DNA of 46,959 bases from Mycobacterium arosiense ATCC BAA-1401 = DSM 45069 (GTDB lineage: Bacteria; Actinomycetota; Actinomycetes; Mycobacteriales; Mycobacteriaceae), in contig NZ_MVHG01000033.1 in assembly GCF_002086125.1 (NCBI RefSeq), forward strand, positions 1-46,959, given 5' to 3'. The position numbers and the translations under genes are program-made. The notes beneath the pieces are model-generated. The model was not told where the DNA came from. It ran no database searches and was given only the letters and a program-made list of their open reading frames with translations. Shown here piece by piece: positions 1-8,460 of this stretch; the first letter of the stretch is position 1, and every line of letters starts with the position of its first letter.

Positions 1-105
1 ACCCGGCGGGGCGATCTCTTTTCTGTCGACCCGAGGGTCTGACTCCAACACGCCGCGAGACGGCTCGAGACGCCCCGCCCCACAAACCCCTAATTCAGCA
101 AGCTC
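1..105. other. Intergenic left edge, no gene seen
   Basis: The stretch lies downstream of the leftward CoA-transferase gene. I see no convincing reading frame, RNA or hairpin followed by a T-tract. It may hold the 3' end of that transcript. Confidence 0.5.
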
Positions 106-2394
106 CTAGGCGTTGAGCACCCGCTCGCCGATTACCCGCCGGTGACGCAGGTCGGCCACCTCGGCCTCGGACAGGCCCAGCTCGCGCAGGATCTCGTCGT
201 TGTGCTGGCCGAGCGTCGGCGGGGCGGTGCGGTGGTGGCGCTGCGGTCCGGGCGTGATCCGAAAGGGCCAGCCGGGATAGCGATGCGGTCCGGTGGTCGG
301 GTGTGCGAGCTCCTCGTAGTATCCGCGGGCGTCGAGCTGGCCCCCGACGAGCTCCGGGTCATACATTTCGTCTCCGGTGATCACCCGCTCCGCAGCGATG
401 CCCTGCGCCTGCAGGGTTGCGACGATCGTCGCGGCGGTCTGCGTGCACGTCCAGGCGGCGACGAGCTCGTCGAACACGTCATGATCGATCGGCTGATCCG
501 GCACCGACAGCGCCACCCACACGTCGTCGTCGGTCGGGTAGACGCCCTGCAGCCGGCCGCGCCGCCGGTTGCCCTCCCGCGGGCGCACCACACCGTTCAT
601 CGAGTAGTCGATCACCGGTTCGGCGGTCACCGCGGCCGCCACCTCGATCTGCGCGATCTCGACGAGCTGACCGGCGCCGGTGCGGTGCCGGTGCTCGAGG
701 GCGGCCAGCAGCGCTACCCCCGCATGCACACCGACGATCGGGTCGGCGGGGCCCTGCGGGTTGCACGGCGGCCCGTCGGCGTATCCGGTCACCGCCGACA
801 TGCCCGACGTCTGTTCGAAGCTCAGCGCCCAGCCGACATAGTCGCGCCACGGCCCCCGCAGCCCGTACCCGGGCATCCGGACCACGATCACGTCGGGGTT
901 CAGCGACACCAGCGAGTCGTAGTCGAGGCCGAACTGCTCGACCACTCGCGGCGAGAAGTTCTCCACCACGACGTCGGCCTGCGCGGCCAGTCGCCGGGCG
1001 ATGTCGAGGCCGCGCGCCGACGTGAGGTCGAGGGTGAGGTCGCGCTTGTTGAGGTTGGTGCCCTGCCAGACGGGGCTGCGCTCGTACCAGTCGTCGCCCT
1101 CGTAGGCGAAGGCGCCCGAATAGCGGTGCCCGTCGGGCCGCTGGATCGACTCGACCTTGACGACGTCGGCGCCGAACGCCCCGAGGTAGCAGGTCAGATA
1201 CGCCCCGGCCCAGAACGTGGTCAGATCCAGCACCCGCAGACCGGTGAACGGCAGCGGCCCCGGCGTATGCCGCAGCGATCGGCCGGCACCGGCCCATGTT
1301 GCGGGCCGCCTTCCCAAGCCGGGCGCCGGACAGGGTTGCGCCGCAGTGGTTTTCGAGAACCGAAACGGCGCCCCTGGGCGCCGGAATGACCCGGTTTCGA
1401 CGAAGAACCCCCGCGCGGCGTATTGGGGACAATCGAGCACGGTCGCGCCGTCGTTGACCGGCGCGGCCGGAATGCGCAGGGCCTGCGCGAGTTCCACGAT
1501 CTCGGCGACGGTCTGACCGGCCAGCACGGGCTCGGCCTTGGCGAAGAAGTCGTCGCGCTCCGGCCCGCCCAACATGATTGCGATCTGATGCTCGCCGAAC
1601 TCGGGCAGGCCGAGCATGGCGCAGACGTCGAGCCAGTGCTGACCCGTCAGGCAGTTGATCCCCACCCAGCCGTCCGCGGCCCGGACGACACCCAGCATGG
1701 GCGCCGAGCGCAGGTTGGCGGGCAGGCCCAGGCGCCGCATCCGCTCTGCCATCAACATCGGGTAGGGCAGCGTCGAAAGCAGCGATTCCAACTGTGCGAC
1801 ATCCACTTCCGTGACCCGTCCGACGGCCGGCCGGCGCAGCGCGGTCAACGCGCCCAGCGCGCCGTAGGCGCCCGCCACGTACTCGGCGATCCGCGCGCCG
1901 ACCTGAACCGGCGGGCGCTGCGGATCCCGGGCGCTGACCCACCCCGATGTCGCCTGCAGGGTGAGCGCCGTCGCGGACCGATGGCGCCACGGACCGGACT
2001 GACCGAACGCAGAAATGCGCAGTACCACCAGGTTCGGGTTGATCCGCTGCAGATCCTCGATGCCCAGTCCCCAGCCCTCCAACGTTCCGGGCGGGAAGTC
2101 TTCGATCAGAAGGTGCGCCCGCGCGATGAGCTCGCGCGCGGTGGCCGCGTCGCGGCTCGCCGAGAGATCAAGGGTGGCACCGCGTTTGCCGGCGTTGAGG
2201 TATCCGAACAAGCCGCCGCGGTCCGGGTCGACAACGCCGCCGGGAAACGGGCCCCAGCGCCGCAGCGGGTCTCCGGTAGGCGGCTCGACCTTGATGACCT
2301 CGGCGCCCAGGTCGACCAGGAGCTTTGCCGCGTAGGGACCCGAGATTTCCCTTGCGATTTCGACGACGTGCAGCCCCGCAAGGGGTCCCGTCAC
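106..2394 (-). CDS. Tandem-domain class III CoA-transferase (CaiB/BaiF family)
   Basis: This 762-residue protein holds two complete CoA-transferase family III domains, roughly residues 5-370 and 385-760. Each opens with the typical nucleotide-fold motif (GLHVVEIAREISG near 7, GLRVLDLTTFWAG near 385). Family III enzymes move CoA between carboxylic acids through an aspartyl-CoA intermediate. At the expected catalytic position domain 2 keeps Asp (GPADPIVGVHAG, about D551), whereas domain 1 has Glu (ARIAEYVAG, about E171), so I infer that only the second half is fully catalytic. The chosen GTG overlaps the stop of the upstream aldehyde dehydrogenase (GTGA), suggesting translational coupling; starts further upstream would run inside that gene. 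The pair implies an aldehyde oxidised to an acid and then made a CoA thioester. The substrate is unknown. Confidence 0.88.
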   Translation of the reverse strand: MTGPLAGLHVVEIAREISGPYAAKLLVDLGAEVIKVEPPTGDPLRRWGPFPGGVVDPDRGGLFGYLNAGKRGATLDLSASRDAATARELIARAHLLIEDFPPGTLEGWGLGIEDLQRINPNLVVLRISAFGQSGPWRHRSATALTLQATSGWVSARDPQRPPVQVGARIAEYVAGAYGALGALTALRRPAVGRVTEVDVAQLESLLSTLPYPMLMAERMRRLGLPANLRSAPMLGVVRAADGWVGINCLTGQHWLDVCAMLGLPEFGEHQIAIMLGGPERDDFFAKAEPVLAGQTVAEIVELAQALRIPAAPVNDGATVLDCPQYAARGFFVETGSFRRPGAPFRFSKTTAAQPCPAPGLGRRPATWAGAGRSLRHTPGPLPFTGLRVLDLTTFWAGAYLTCYLGAFGADVVKVESIQRPDGHRYSGAFAYEGDDWYERSPVWQGTNLNKRDLTLDLTSARGLDIARRLAAQADVVVENFSPRVVEQFGLDYDSLVSLNPDVIVVRMPGYGLRGPWRDYVGWALSFEQTSGMSAVTGYADGPPCNPQGPADPIVGVHAGVALLAALEHRHRTGAGQLVEIAQIEVAAAVTAEPVIDYSMNGVVRPREGNRRRGRLQGVYPTDDDVWVALSVPDQPIDHDVFDELVAAWTCTQTAATIVATLQAQGIAAERVITGDEMYDPELVGGQLDARGYYEELAHPTTGPHRYPGWPFRITPGPQRHHRTAPPTLGQHNDEILRELGLSEAEVADLRHRRVIGERVLNA

Positions 2395-3851
2395 GCGGGG
2401 ACCCCGATGGCCATCGGTTCCATGTATTGATGCAACCCGCCGATCCCGCCGCCCTCGCGGCCGAGCCCGCTGAGTTTGAAGCCGCCGAACGGCGCGCCAC
2501 CGGGGCTGACGCCGTTGACCGCGATCTGACCCGTGCGGATCCGCCGCGCCACCCCGACGGCGCGGTCCACGTCCCCGCCCCACACCGCCCCGGACAGCCC
2601 ATACTGCGAGTTGTTCGCGATGGCGACCGCGTCGTCGTCGTCGCGGTAGCGCAGCACGGTCAGCACCGGACCGAACACTTCCTCTTGCGCGATAGTCGAA
2701 TTCGGGTCAACTTCGGACAGGATCGTCGGTTCGAAGTAGAAGCCGACGTCCAGATCGGCCGGCCGGCGCCCACCCGTCACCAGCCGCGCTCCGTCCTTCA
2801 GCGCGCCGGCGACGTGCGCTTCGACCCGGTCGCGCTGCGCCGAACTGATCAGCGGACCCATCTGCACCTCGGGGTCGGTGGGGTCGCCCACCTTGACCTC
2901 GCGGGCCAAGGCGGCGAGCCGATCGACGACGTCGTCGTGCAGCGAGTCGGGAAGCAGCAGCCGGCTGTGCAGGATGCACGCCTGCCCCGCGTGCAGCGAA
3001 CAGGATTCGAACAGCATCTGGCGCAGCGTGTCGTCGGTGAGCTGCGCGTCGTCGAGGACGATGCTGGCCGACTTGCCGCCCAGCTCCAACAGGATTCGCT
3101 TCATCGTGTCGCCGGCGGCGGACATCACCTGGCGGCCCACCGCCGAGCTGCCGGTGAAGCTGACCATGTCGATGCGCGGGTCGGTGGTCAGCAGCTTGGC
3201 CGCCTCGACGCCGGATGGCGTGACGACGTTGACCACCCCGGGCGGGATGTCGGTGTGCTCGTCGATGAGCCGCGCCAACGCCAGCCCGGCCAGCGGCGTC
3301 AGCGGGGACGGCTTGAGCACGACCGTATTGCCCGCTGCCAGAGCGTGATTCAACTTCATAACGTTGAGGCAGTGCGGGAAGTTCCAGGGCGTCAGCACCG
3401 ACACGACACCCAGCGGCGCGCGCCGCAACACGGTGGTCCCGGCGCTGATGCCGGTGACCTCCTGGTCGACCAGCTGGGTGGCGAGCTGGGCGGCGTGCAT
3501 GGACATGAACCCGGCGCCGTCGATCTGCATGACGCGCTCGTTGGCGATGCAGCCCCATTCCGCCTGGGACAGGGCGAAGAAGTCGTCGGCGTGCTTGGTC
3601 AGCGCCTCGCCCAACTGGTTCAGGCACCCGGCGCGCTGCTCGGCGGTCATGGTGCCCCACGGTCCGCTGTCGAAGGCGCGGCGGGCGGCCGTGATCGCGT
3701 CGCCGACCTGGGCGACGGTCGCGTCCGGGGCGGTGGCGATGACGGCCTCGGTGGACGGGGACAGGTCGTCGTAGCGGCCGTCCTGCGGCTCGACCCAGTT
3801 GCCATCGATGTAGAGCTGATAGGTCTGGACAAGAGCGGGCGAATCGGCCAT
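2391..3851 (-). CDS. NAD(P)-dependent aldehyde dehydrogenase
   Basis: This 486-residue aldehyde dehydrogenase should oxidise an aldehyde to its carboxylic acid in the cytosol. It shows the family landmarks in order: TPWNFP (catalytic-site Asn157), the Rossmann-fold region with FTGSSAVG near 232, LELGGKSA with general base Glu256, GQACI with nucleophile Cys292, and EEVFGPV near 390. Length is normal. The ATG has a strong GGAGGAAG ribosome binding site five bases upstream. It is the first gene of a leftward pair with the CoA-transferase and is divergent from the P450 operon across a 193-base promoter region, so co-regulation with that operon is likely. The substrate is inferred to be the aldehyde made by the P450 and alcohol dehydrogenase. 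Confidence 0.92.
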   Translation of the reverse strand: MADSPALVQTYQLYIDGNWVEPQDGRYDDLSPSTEAVIATAPDATVAQVGDAITAARRAFDSGPWGTMTAEQRAGCLNQLGEALTKHADDFFALSQAEWGCIANERVMQIDGAGFMSMHAAQLATQLVDQEVTGISAGTTVLRRAPLGVVSVLTPWNFPHCLNVMKLNHALAAGNTVVLKPSPLTPLAGLALARLIDEHTDIPPGVVNVVTPSGVEAAKLLTTDPRIDMVSFTGSSAVGRQVMSAAGDTMKRILLELGGKSASIVLDDAQLTDDTLRQMLFESCSLHAGQACILHSRLLLPDSLHDDVVDRLAALAREVKVGDPTDPEVQMGPLISSAQRDRVEAHVAGALKDGARLVTGGRRPADLDVGFYFEPTILSEVDPNSTIAQEEVFGPVLTVLRYRDDDDAVAIANNSQYGLSGAVWGGDVDRAVGVARRIRTGQIAVNGVSPGGAPFGGFKLSGLGREGGGIGGLHQYMEPMAIGVPA

Positions 3852-3878
3852 GTGCTTCCTCCGGTCATCTGATCACTT

Positions 3879-3888
3879 GGTGTACACC
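3879..3888. promoter_or_regulatory. 10-bp perfect palindrome near aldehyde dehydrogenase start
   Basis: GGTGTACACC is a perfect palindrome 28 bases upstream of the aldehyde dehydrogenase ATG. Its position suits an operator for leftward transcription, but palindromes this short occur by chance. Confidence 0.3.
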
Positions 3889-3954
3889 CCCGCGTCGCCC
3901 TCGTCAATCATCAACCAGCCGAATTCCAAGCTCGCACAATATTTGCGTGTCGTA

Positions 3955-3984
3955 TTGACAGCGCGCGATCGCGCGGAGTAGACA
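3955..3984 (+). promoter_or_regulatory. Sigma-A-like promoter of the P450 operon with a palindromic spacer
   Basis: A consensus -35 box TTGACA (3955-3960) is followed after 18 bases by TAGACA (3979-3984), a plausible -10. The spacer holds the perfect 14-bp palindrome CGCGCGATCGCGCG (3962-3975). A protein bound there would block RNA polymerase. This promoter would drive the rightward catabolic operon starting at 4045. Confidence 0.5.
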
Positions 3985-3990
3985 CAATCC

Positions 3991-4030
3991 GCAGGACAGA
4001 TTGCGTCAATCTGTCGGATCGGTGTCCTGC
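3991..4030. promoter_or_regulatory. Nested inverted repeats at the predicted transcription start (candidate TetR operator)
   Basis: GACAGATTG-N3-CAATCTGTC (3995-4003 and 4007-4015) is a perfect 9-bp inverted repeat. A second pair, GCAGGACA (3991-3998) and TGTCCTGC (4023-4030), brackets it. The site sits about where transcription from the 3955-3984 promoter should begin, just before the GAGAGGGG ribosome binding site of the P450 gene. The length suits a TetR-family dimer, and a TetR gene ends this operon at 11766. A role as an RNA hairpin in the leader is the alternative. Confidence 0.5.
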
Positions 4031-4044
4031 GAGAGGGGCTTGCC

Positions 4045-5241
4045 GTGCAGACTCATCCGCCGCTGCGCTCGCCGAGCTTCCCGCTGCACTCCCCCGACTT
4101 CTACGCCGGCGATCCCTACCCGGCCTATCGAGAGCTGCGCGCCACCGCGCCGGTGTGCTGGAACGACGTCACCAACTTCTGGGCGCTGCTGCGCTACGAG
4201 GACATCCGGTTCGTATCGAGCAATCCGGCGCTGTTCACCTCGACCCGGGGCATCACGATCCCCGATCCGCAGCTGCCCAACCCGGTGCAGCTGGGCAGTC
4301 TGATCTTCACCGATCCGCCGCGGCACCGGCAGATGCGCAAGCTGATCAATTCCGGATTCACCCGGCGGCGTGTTTCGGTGCTCGGGCCGAAGGTCCGCGA
4401 GATCGTGCGTGGCATCCTCGACGGCATCGAACCCGGCTCCGTGCACGAGTTCGCCGAACACATCGCCGCCCCCCTGCCCACCCGGATGATCGCCGAACTG
4501 ATCGGCGCCCCGCCCGACGACTGGGAGCAGTTCCGGGCCTGGTCGGACGCGGCCACCGGAACGGCCGACCCGGAGATCGAACTCGACCCGATGGTGGCGG
4601 CCGGGCAGCTCTACGAGTACTTCCAGAAGCTGATCGCCGATCGACGGGTGCGCCCGCGGGACGACCTGCTCTCGATGCTGGCCGAAGCCGAGATCGACGG
4701 ACACCGGCTGACCGACGAAGACCTGCTCAACTTCGCCTTCCTGCTGCTGGTCGCCGGCAACGAAACCACCCGCAACCTCATCGCGCTCGGCACGCTGGCG
4801 CTGATCGCGCATCCCGACCAATACCGCCTGCTGGCCGAGGATCCCGCCCGCATCCCGCTCGCCGTCGAAGAGATGTTGCGGTGGAACAGTCCGGTGGTGC
4901 ACATGGCCCGCACCGCGACCGCCGATGTCGACATCCGCGGCCAGCGGATCCGCGCCGGCGAGGTGGTGGTGATGCTGTATGGTTCGGCCAACCGCGACGA
5001 AGACGTGTTCGGCCCCGACTCCGAGGAGTTCGACGTGACCCGTCACCCAAACCCGCACATCGCCTTCGGTTGCGGTGAACATTCCTGCGTCGGTGCGCAA
5101 TTGGCACGCCTGGAGGCGACGGTGATGTTCGACGAGCTGCTGCGCCGCTTCCCGACCATGGAACTGGTGGGCGACGTGGACCGGATGCGGGCCACCATGG
5201 TGCCCGGGGTGAAACGCATGCCGGTGCGGATGGGGGTCTGA
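4045..5241 (+). CDS. Cytochrome P450 monooxygenase
   Basis: This soluble bacterial P450 of 398 residues has the I-helix oxygen-activation motif AGNETT (237-242), the K-helix ExxR (E276-R279) and the heme loop FGCGEHSCVG (341-350) with Cys348 as axial ligand. The GTG start is preceded by GAGAGGGG. It heads a rightward operon whose other members resemble the cholesterol side-chain igr operon, which is headed by cyp125. By analogy it probably hydroxylates an unactivated alkyl terminus so that the chain can be oxidised to an acid. The sequence looks related to the CYP124/125/142 group without being an obvious member, so the family number is left open. No ferredoxin partner is encoded next to it. 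The stop overlaps the next ATG (TGATG). Confidence 0.93.
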   Translation: MQTHPPLRSPSFPLHSPDFYAGDPYPAYRELRATAPVCWNDVTNFWALLRYEDIRFVSSNPALFTSTRGITIPDPQLPNPVQLGSLIFTDPPRHRQMRKLINSGFTRRRVSVLGPKVREIVRGILDGIEPGSVHEFAEHIAAPLPTRMIAELIGAPPDDWEQFRAWSDAATGTADPEIELDPMVAAGQLYEYFQKLIADRRVRPRDDLLSMLAEAEIDGHRLTDEDLLNFAFLLLVAGNETTRNLIALGTLALIAHPDQYRLLAEDPARIPLAVEEMLRWNSPVVHMARTATADVDIRGQRIRAGEVVVMLYGSANRDEDVFGPDSEEFDVTRHPNPHIAFGCGEHSCVGAQLARLEATVMFDELLRRFPTMELVGDVDRMRATMVPGVKRMPVRMGV

Positions 5242-6437
5242 TGGATCTGGAGTACACGCCGGAACAATGCAAGCTGCGCGCCGAGATCCGCGCGACCCTA
5301 CAGGCCGTGATGACGCCGGAACGTGTGGCCGCGGTCAGCGAACAGATGGAGGGCGGGCCCGCCGTGCGCGAATGCGTCCGCGCCCTGGCCGCGGCCAAAC
5401 TACTGGGCGTCGGCTGGACGAAAGAATATGGCGGACAAGGGTTCTCGGTCATCGAGCAGTTCATCTTCGCCGAGGAAGCCCGCCGGGTCGGCGCACCCAT
5501 CCCGCTGGTGACACTGAACACCGTCGGGCCGACGCTGATGCACCACGGCACCGACGAGCAAAAGCGGCAGTTCCTGCCGGCGATCCTGGACGGCACCGTG
5601 GAGTTCGCCATCGGCTATTCCGAACCCGGCGCGGGCAGCGACCTCGCCTCGGTGCGGACGACGGCCGTCCGCGTCGGTGACGAGTACGTGATCAACGGCC
5701 AGAAGATGTTCACCAGCGGCGCGGCCTACGCCGACTACATCTGGTTGGCCGTGCGCACCGATCCGGATGTCAAGAAGCACAAGGGCATTTCCATTCTGAT
5801 CGTGCCGACCTCCTCGCCCGGATTCTCCTGGCAGCCGTTGCACACCATGCCGGGCATCTCGACCTTCTACACGTTCTACGACGACGTGCGGGTGCCGGTC
5901 AGCGCGTTGGTGGGTGCGGAAAACCAGGGCTGGCAGTTGATCACCACGCAGCTGAACTTCGAACGCGCGGCGCTGGGCAATCTCGGCGCGCTCGAGCCAC
6001 TGTTCGAGAAGACCCTGCACTGGGCCGTCAGCACCGAGCTCGACGGCGGCCGCGTCATCGACCGGCCCTGGGTGCAATCGGCGCTGGCCCGGGTTGAAGC
6101 CCAAGTCGCCGCATACAAACTCGTCAATACGCGGGTGAACGCGGCGATATCGAAGGGGGTAGGTCGCGATGGGCTGCAGATGGGGCAAGCGTCGGCGGCC
6201 AAGGTGTTCGGCACCGAGCTCACGCAGCAGGTCGCCCGGGAGCTGCTCGAGGTGCTCGACGGCAGCGGCGTGCGGCGCGGCGCCGACGCCCCGCTGCGCG
6301 GCGCGCTGGAATCGGCTTATCGCCAGGCCGTCATCAATACCTTCGGGGGCGGGGCCAACGAGATTCAGCGTGACATCATCGCCATGGCCGGGTTGGGCAT
6401 GCCCCGGGCACCACGCGACCTTCGGACCGCGACTTAG
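5241..6437 (+). CDS. Acyl-CoA dehydrogenase (FadE29/ChsE2-like subunit)
   Basis: This 398-residue flavoprotein of the acyl-CoA dehydrogenase family should introduce an alpha-beta double bond into an acyl-CoA. YSEPGAGSD (126-134) is the flavin/substrate-binding segment, and FGGGANEIQRD near 368-378 is the C-terminal FAD-contact motif. Steroid-degrading actinobacteria use alpha2-beta2 dehydrogenases made of two different subunits encoded side by side. The second dehydrogenase gene here (7418-8460) is the expected partner but is damaged. The start overlaps the P450 stop, and the gene ends 17 bases before the MaoC gene. The substrate is inferred from context only. Confidence 0.9.
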   Translation: MDLEYTPEQCKLRAEIRATLQAVMTPERVAAVSEQMEGGPAVRECVRALAAAKLLGVGWTKEYGGQGFSVIEQFIFAEEARRVGAPIPLVTLNTVGPTLMHHGTDEQKRQFLPAILDGTVEFAIGYSEPGAGSDLASVRTTAVRVGDEYVINGQKMFTSGAAYADYIWLAVRTDPDVKKHKGISILIVPTSSPGFSWQPLHTMPGISTFYTFYDDVRVPVSALVGAENQGWQLITTQLNFERAALGNLGALEPLFEKTLHWAVSTELDGGRVIDRPWVQSALARVEAQVAAYKLVNTRVNAAISKGVGRDGLQMGQASAAKVFGTELTQQVARELLEVLDGSGVRRGADAPLRGALESAYRQAVINTFGGGANEIQRDIIAMAGLGMPRAPRDLRTAT

Positions 6438-6454
6438 CAAGGAGGACAGACCGA

Positions 6455-7000
6455 GTGACCGACTCAGAAACCGTCAGCGCCAAGGTGCGGGCCCTCGTGG
6501 GCCAGCCGACCGGTGGCACCGGAAGGCCGTCGGTGGCGCCGGACCCGGTGAACCAGCCGATGATCCGGCACTGGGCGCACGCGATGGCCGACATGAATCC
6601 CGTTTACCTCGATCCGGAGTTCGCGGCGTCGTCTCGGTTCGGCGGCATCGTCTCGCCGCCGGTGATGTTGCAGACTTGGACCATGCCGTCGCCGAAGTTG
6701 GAGGGCATCGGCGAGCGCGGCGGAGCCCCCATCGAGATCACCAGCAACCCAACGGCGTTCCTCGACGAGGCCGGATACACCAGCACGGTGGCGACCAATT
6801 CGGAGTTCGAGATCGAGCGTTACCCCCGTTTGGGCGACGTGATAAGCGCGACGACGGTCTACGAGTCGGTCTCCGACGAGAAGAAGACGGCGTTGGGCAC
6901 CGGATTCTTCCTGACCTGGCTGACCACCTACACCGATCAGAATGGTGAGGTGTTGGGGCGGCAGCGATTCCGGGTGCTGCGATTCAGGCCGGCCGGCTGA
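6455..7000 (+). CDS. MaoC-like hot-dog protein, resembles N-terminal half of ChsH2
   Basis: This 181-residue protein begins at a GTG with AAGGAGG nine bases upstream. It looks like the MaoC/FAS1-type dehydratase domain: IRHWAHAMADMNPVYLD near 38-53 and FGGIVSPPVM near 64-73. In the igr operon, ChsH2 fuses such a hot-dog domain to a C-terminal DUF35 domain and pairs with ChsH1 to hydrate a steroid enoyl-CoA. Here the two ChsH2 parts are separate, overlapping genes (TGATG at 6998-7002). The likely role is hydration of the enoyl-CoA made by the dehydrogenases, together with the MaoC protein at 8457-8906. Confidence 0.85.
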   Translation: MTDSETVSAKVRALVGQPTGGTGRPSVAPDPVNQPMIRHWAHAMADMNPVYLDPEFAASSRFGGIVSPPVMLQTWTMPSPKLEGIGERGGAPIEITSNPTAFLDEAGYTSTVATNSEFEIERYPRLGDVISATTVYESVSDEKKTALGTGFFLTWLTTYTDQNGEVLGRQRFRVLRFRPAG

Positions 7001-7410
7001 TGGCGGCCCGTCTTGCCCCGGCGATCACCCGCGACACCGAGTTCTTCTGGAACGGGCTGCGGGAGAACAAGCTTTTGATCCAGCGCTGCGGTGGCTGCGG
7101 GCAGCTGCGTCACCCGCCCCGGCCGATGTGCCCGCACTGCCGCTCGCTGCGATGGGAGGCGATCGAGTCGTCCGGTCGTGGCACCGTCTACAGCTACGTC
7201 ATGCCGCACGAGCCGAAGTTTCCGTTCTTCGAATACCCCTACATCGTCGTGCTGGTGGAACTCGAGGAGGGGGTGCGGCTGGTGTCCGACCTGACCGGCA
7301 TCGATCCGGCCGACGTCAGGCCCGGATTGCCCGTCGAGGTCTACTACGGGACGTTCGACGGTTCCGGCTCCGAAGAACTGGTGTTGCACCAGTTCCGGCC
7401 GAGCACGTAG
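7000..7410 (+). CDS. DUF35 zinc-ribbon/OB-fold protein, resembles C-terminal half of ChsH2
   Basis: This 136-residue protein has the rubredoxin-like zinc ribbon CGGC-(x11)-CPHC near residues 31-49, then an OB-fold segment (SGRGTVYSYVM near 60-70). DUF35 proteins act as partners of thiolase-like enzymes; the DUF35 part of ChsH2 forms the working complex with the aldolase Ltp2. An Ltp2-like gene lies two genes downstream, so I infer that this protein is its obligate partner. It overlaps the MaoC stop and lies seven bases before the next gene. Confidence 0.88.
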   Translation: MAARLAPAITRDTEFFWNGLRENKLLIQRCGGCGQLRHPPRPMCPHCRSLRWEAIESSGRGTVYSYVMPHEPKFPFFEYPYIVVLVELEEGVRLVSDLTGIDPADVRPGLPVEVYYGTFDGSGSEELVLHQFRPST

Positions 7411-7417
7411 GCCCGTC

Positions 7418-8460
7418 ATGGATTTCACCTTCACCGAAGAGCAGCAGACGATCGCCAAGCTGGCCCGCGACCTGTTGGAGCGCCGCGCCACGCCGGACCG
7501 GCTGGCCGAACTGGAAGCCGGCGACATCCGCTACGACGCCGCGCTCTGGCAAGAGCTGGCCGACGCCGACCTGCTCGGCACCGCACTGCCCGAGTCGGTG
7601 GGCGGCAACGGCGGCGGCTTTCTGGAACTCGGGGTGTTGCTGGCCGAGGTCGGCCACAGCGTCGCGCCCGTACCGGCGTACGCCACGCTGGTGCTGGGCG
7701 CCGACCCCATCGCCCGGCACGGCAGCGACGAACAGCAACGGCGGTTCCTGCCGGGCGTGGTCAGCGGATCCCGCATCCTGACAACGGGATTGGCCGAGCC
7801 CGGCCGCTCGGACCCGGCTCACCCGGTCACCACCGCGCGCCGCGATGGCGCGGATTGGCGCCTCGACGGCGTCAAGGAGCTGGTGCCGGCCGCTCAGGTC
7901 GCCGACACGATCCTGATTCCGGCCGCTGTCGACGACGGCACCGTGTGCCTGTTCCTGATGGGCGCCGACGCCGCCGGCGCCGAGATCCGCCGGGCGCCGA
8001 CCACCAACGGCGAACCGCACGCGGACGTATTCCTGGATGGCGCAATCGTTTCCGAGGCGGACAGGATCACCGGCGACGGACTGGCCGAGTCGCTGCACAC
8101 CCGGGCGTTGGTGGCGCTATGCGCGATCCAGCTCGGCGTCACCGAGCGCGCCCTGCGCATGGCCGCGGAATACACCACGACCCGCGAGCAATTCGGCCGT
8201 CCGATCGGCAGCTTCCAGGCGGTGCAGCAGCGAATGGCCGCCCCGCCGAGCGCGCCGCGCGGATCGCGAAATTCTGGGCCTCCGAGGCCGGCGCCCGGGT
8301 GGCCGCCACCGCCCAGCACGTCCACGGCGGCATCGGCATCGACGTCACCTATCCGCTGCACCGCTATTTCCTGTGGGCCAAGCACAACGAGCTGACCCTG
8401 GGCCCGGCTTCGGCGCAGCTGGCCCATCTCGGCGCAACCTATTCGGAAGGACACGCATGA
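7418..8460 (+). pseudogene. Acyl-CoA dehydrogenase (FadE28/ChsE1-like subunit), broken by an out-of-frame internal deletion
   Basis: The first frame reads as a normal acyl-CoA dehydrogenase through GSFQAVQQRMA (ending 8239), then turns into nonsense. The family sequence resumes in another frame at about 8251-8263 (ARIAKFWASEAG, then QHVHGGIGIDVTYPLHRYF) and ends at the TGA at 8458-8460. Against the expected family pattern about 25 residues are missing at the join, so the change looks like a deletion of roughly 70-80 bases, not a multiple of three. Left alone, translation would end near 8395 and lack the C-terminal FAD and substrate-contact segment. The gene would otherwise be the second subunit of a heteromeric dehydrogenase with the 5241-6437 product. 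A sequencing or assembly error in this GC-rich spot is the main alternative. Confidence 0.82.

Noticed and set aside
2325..3872. 515-codon open frame on the + strand
   Set aside because: It is antisense to the aldehyde dehydrogenase, with no recognisable motif.
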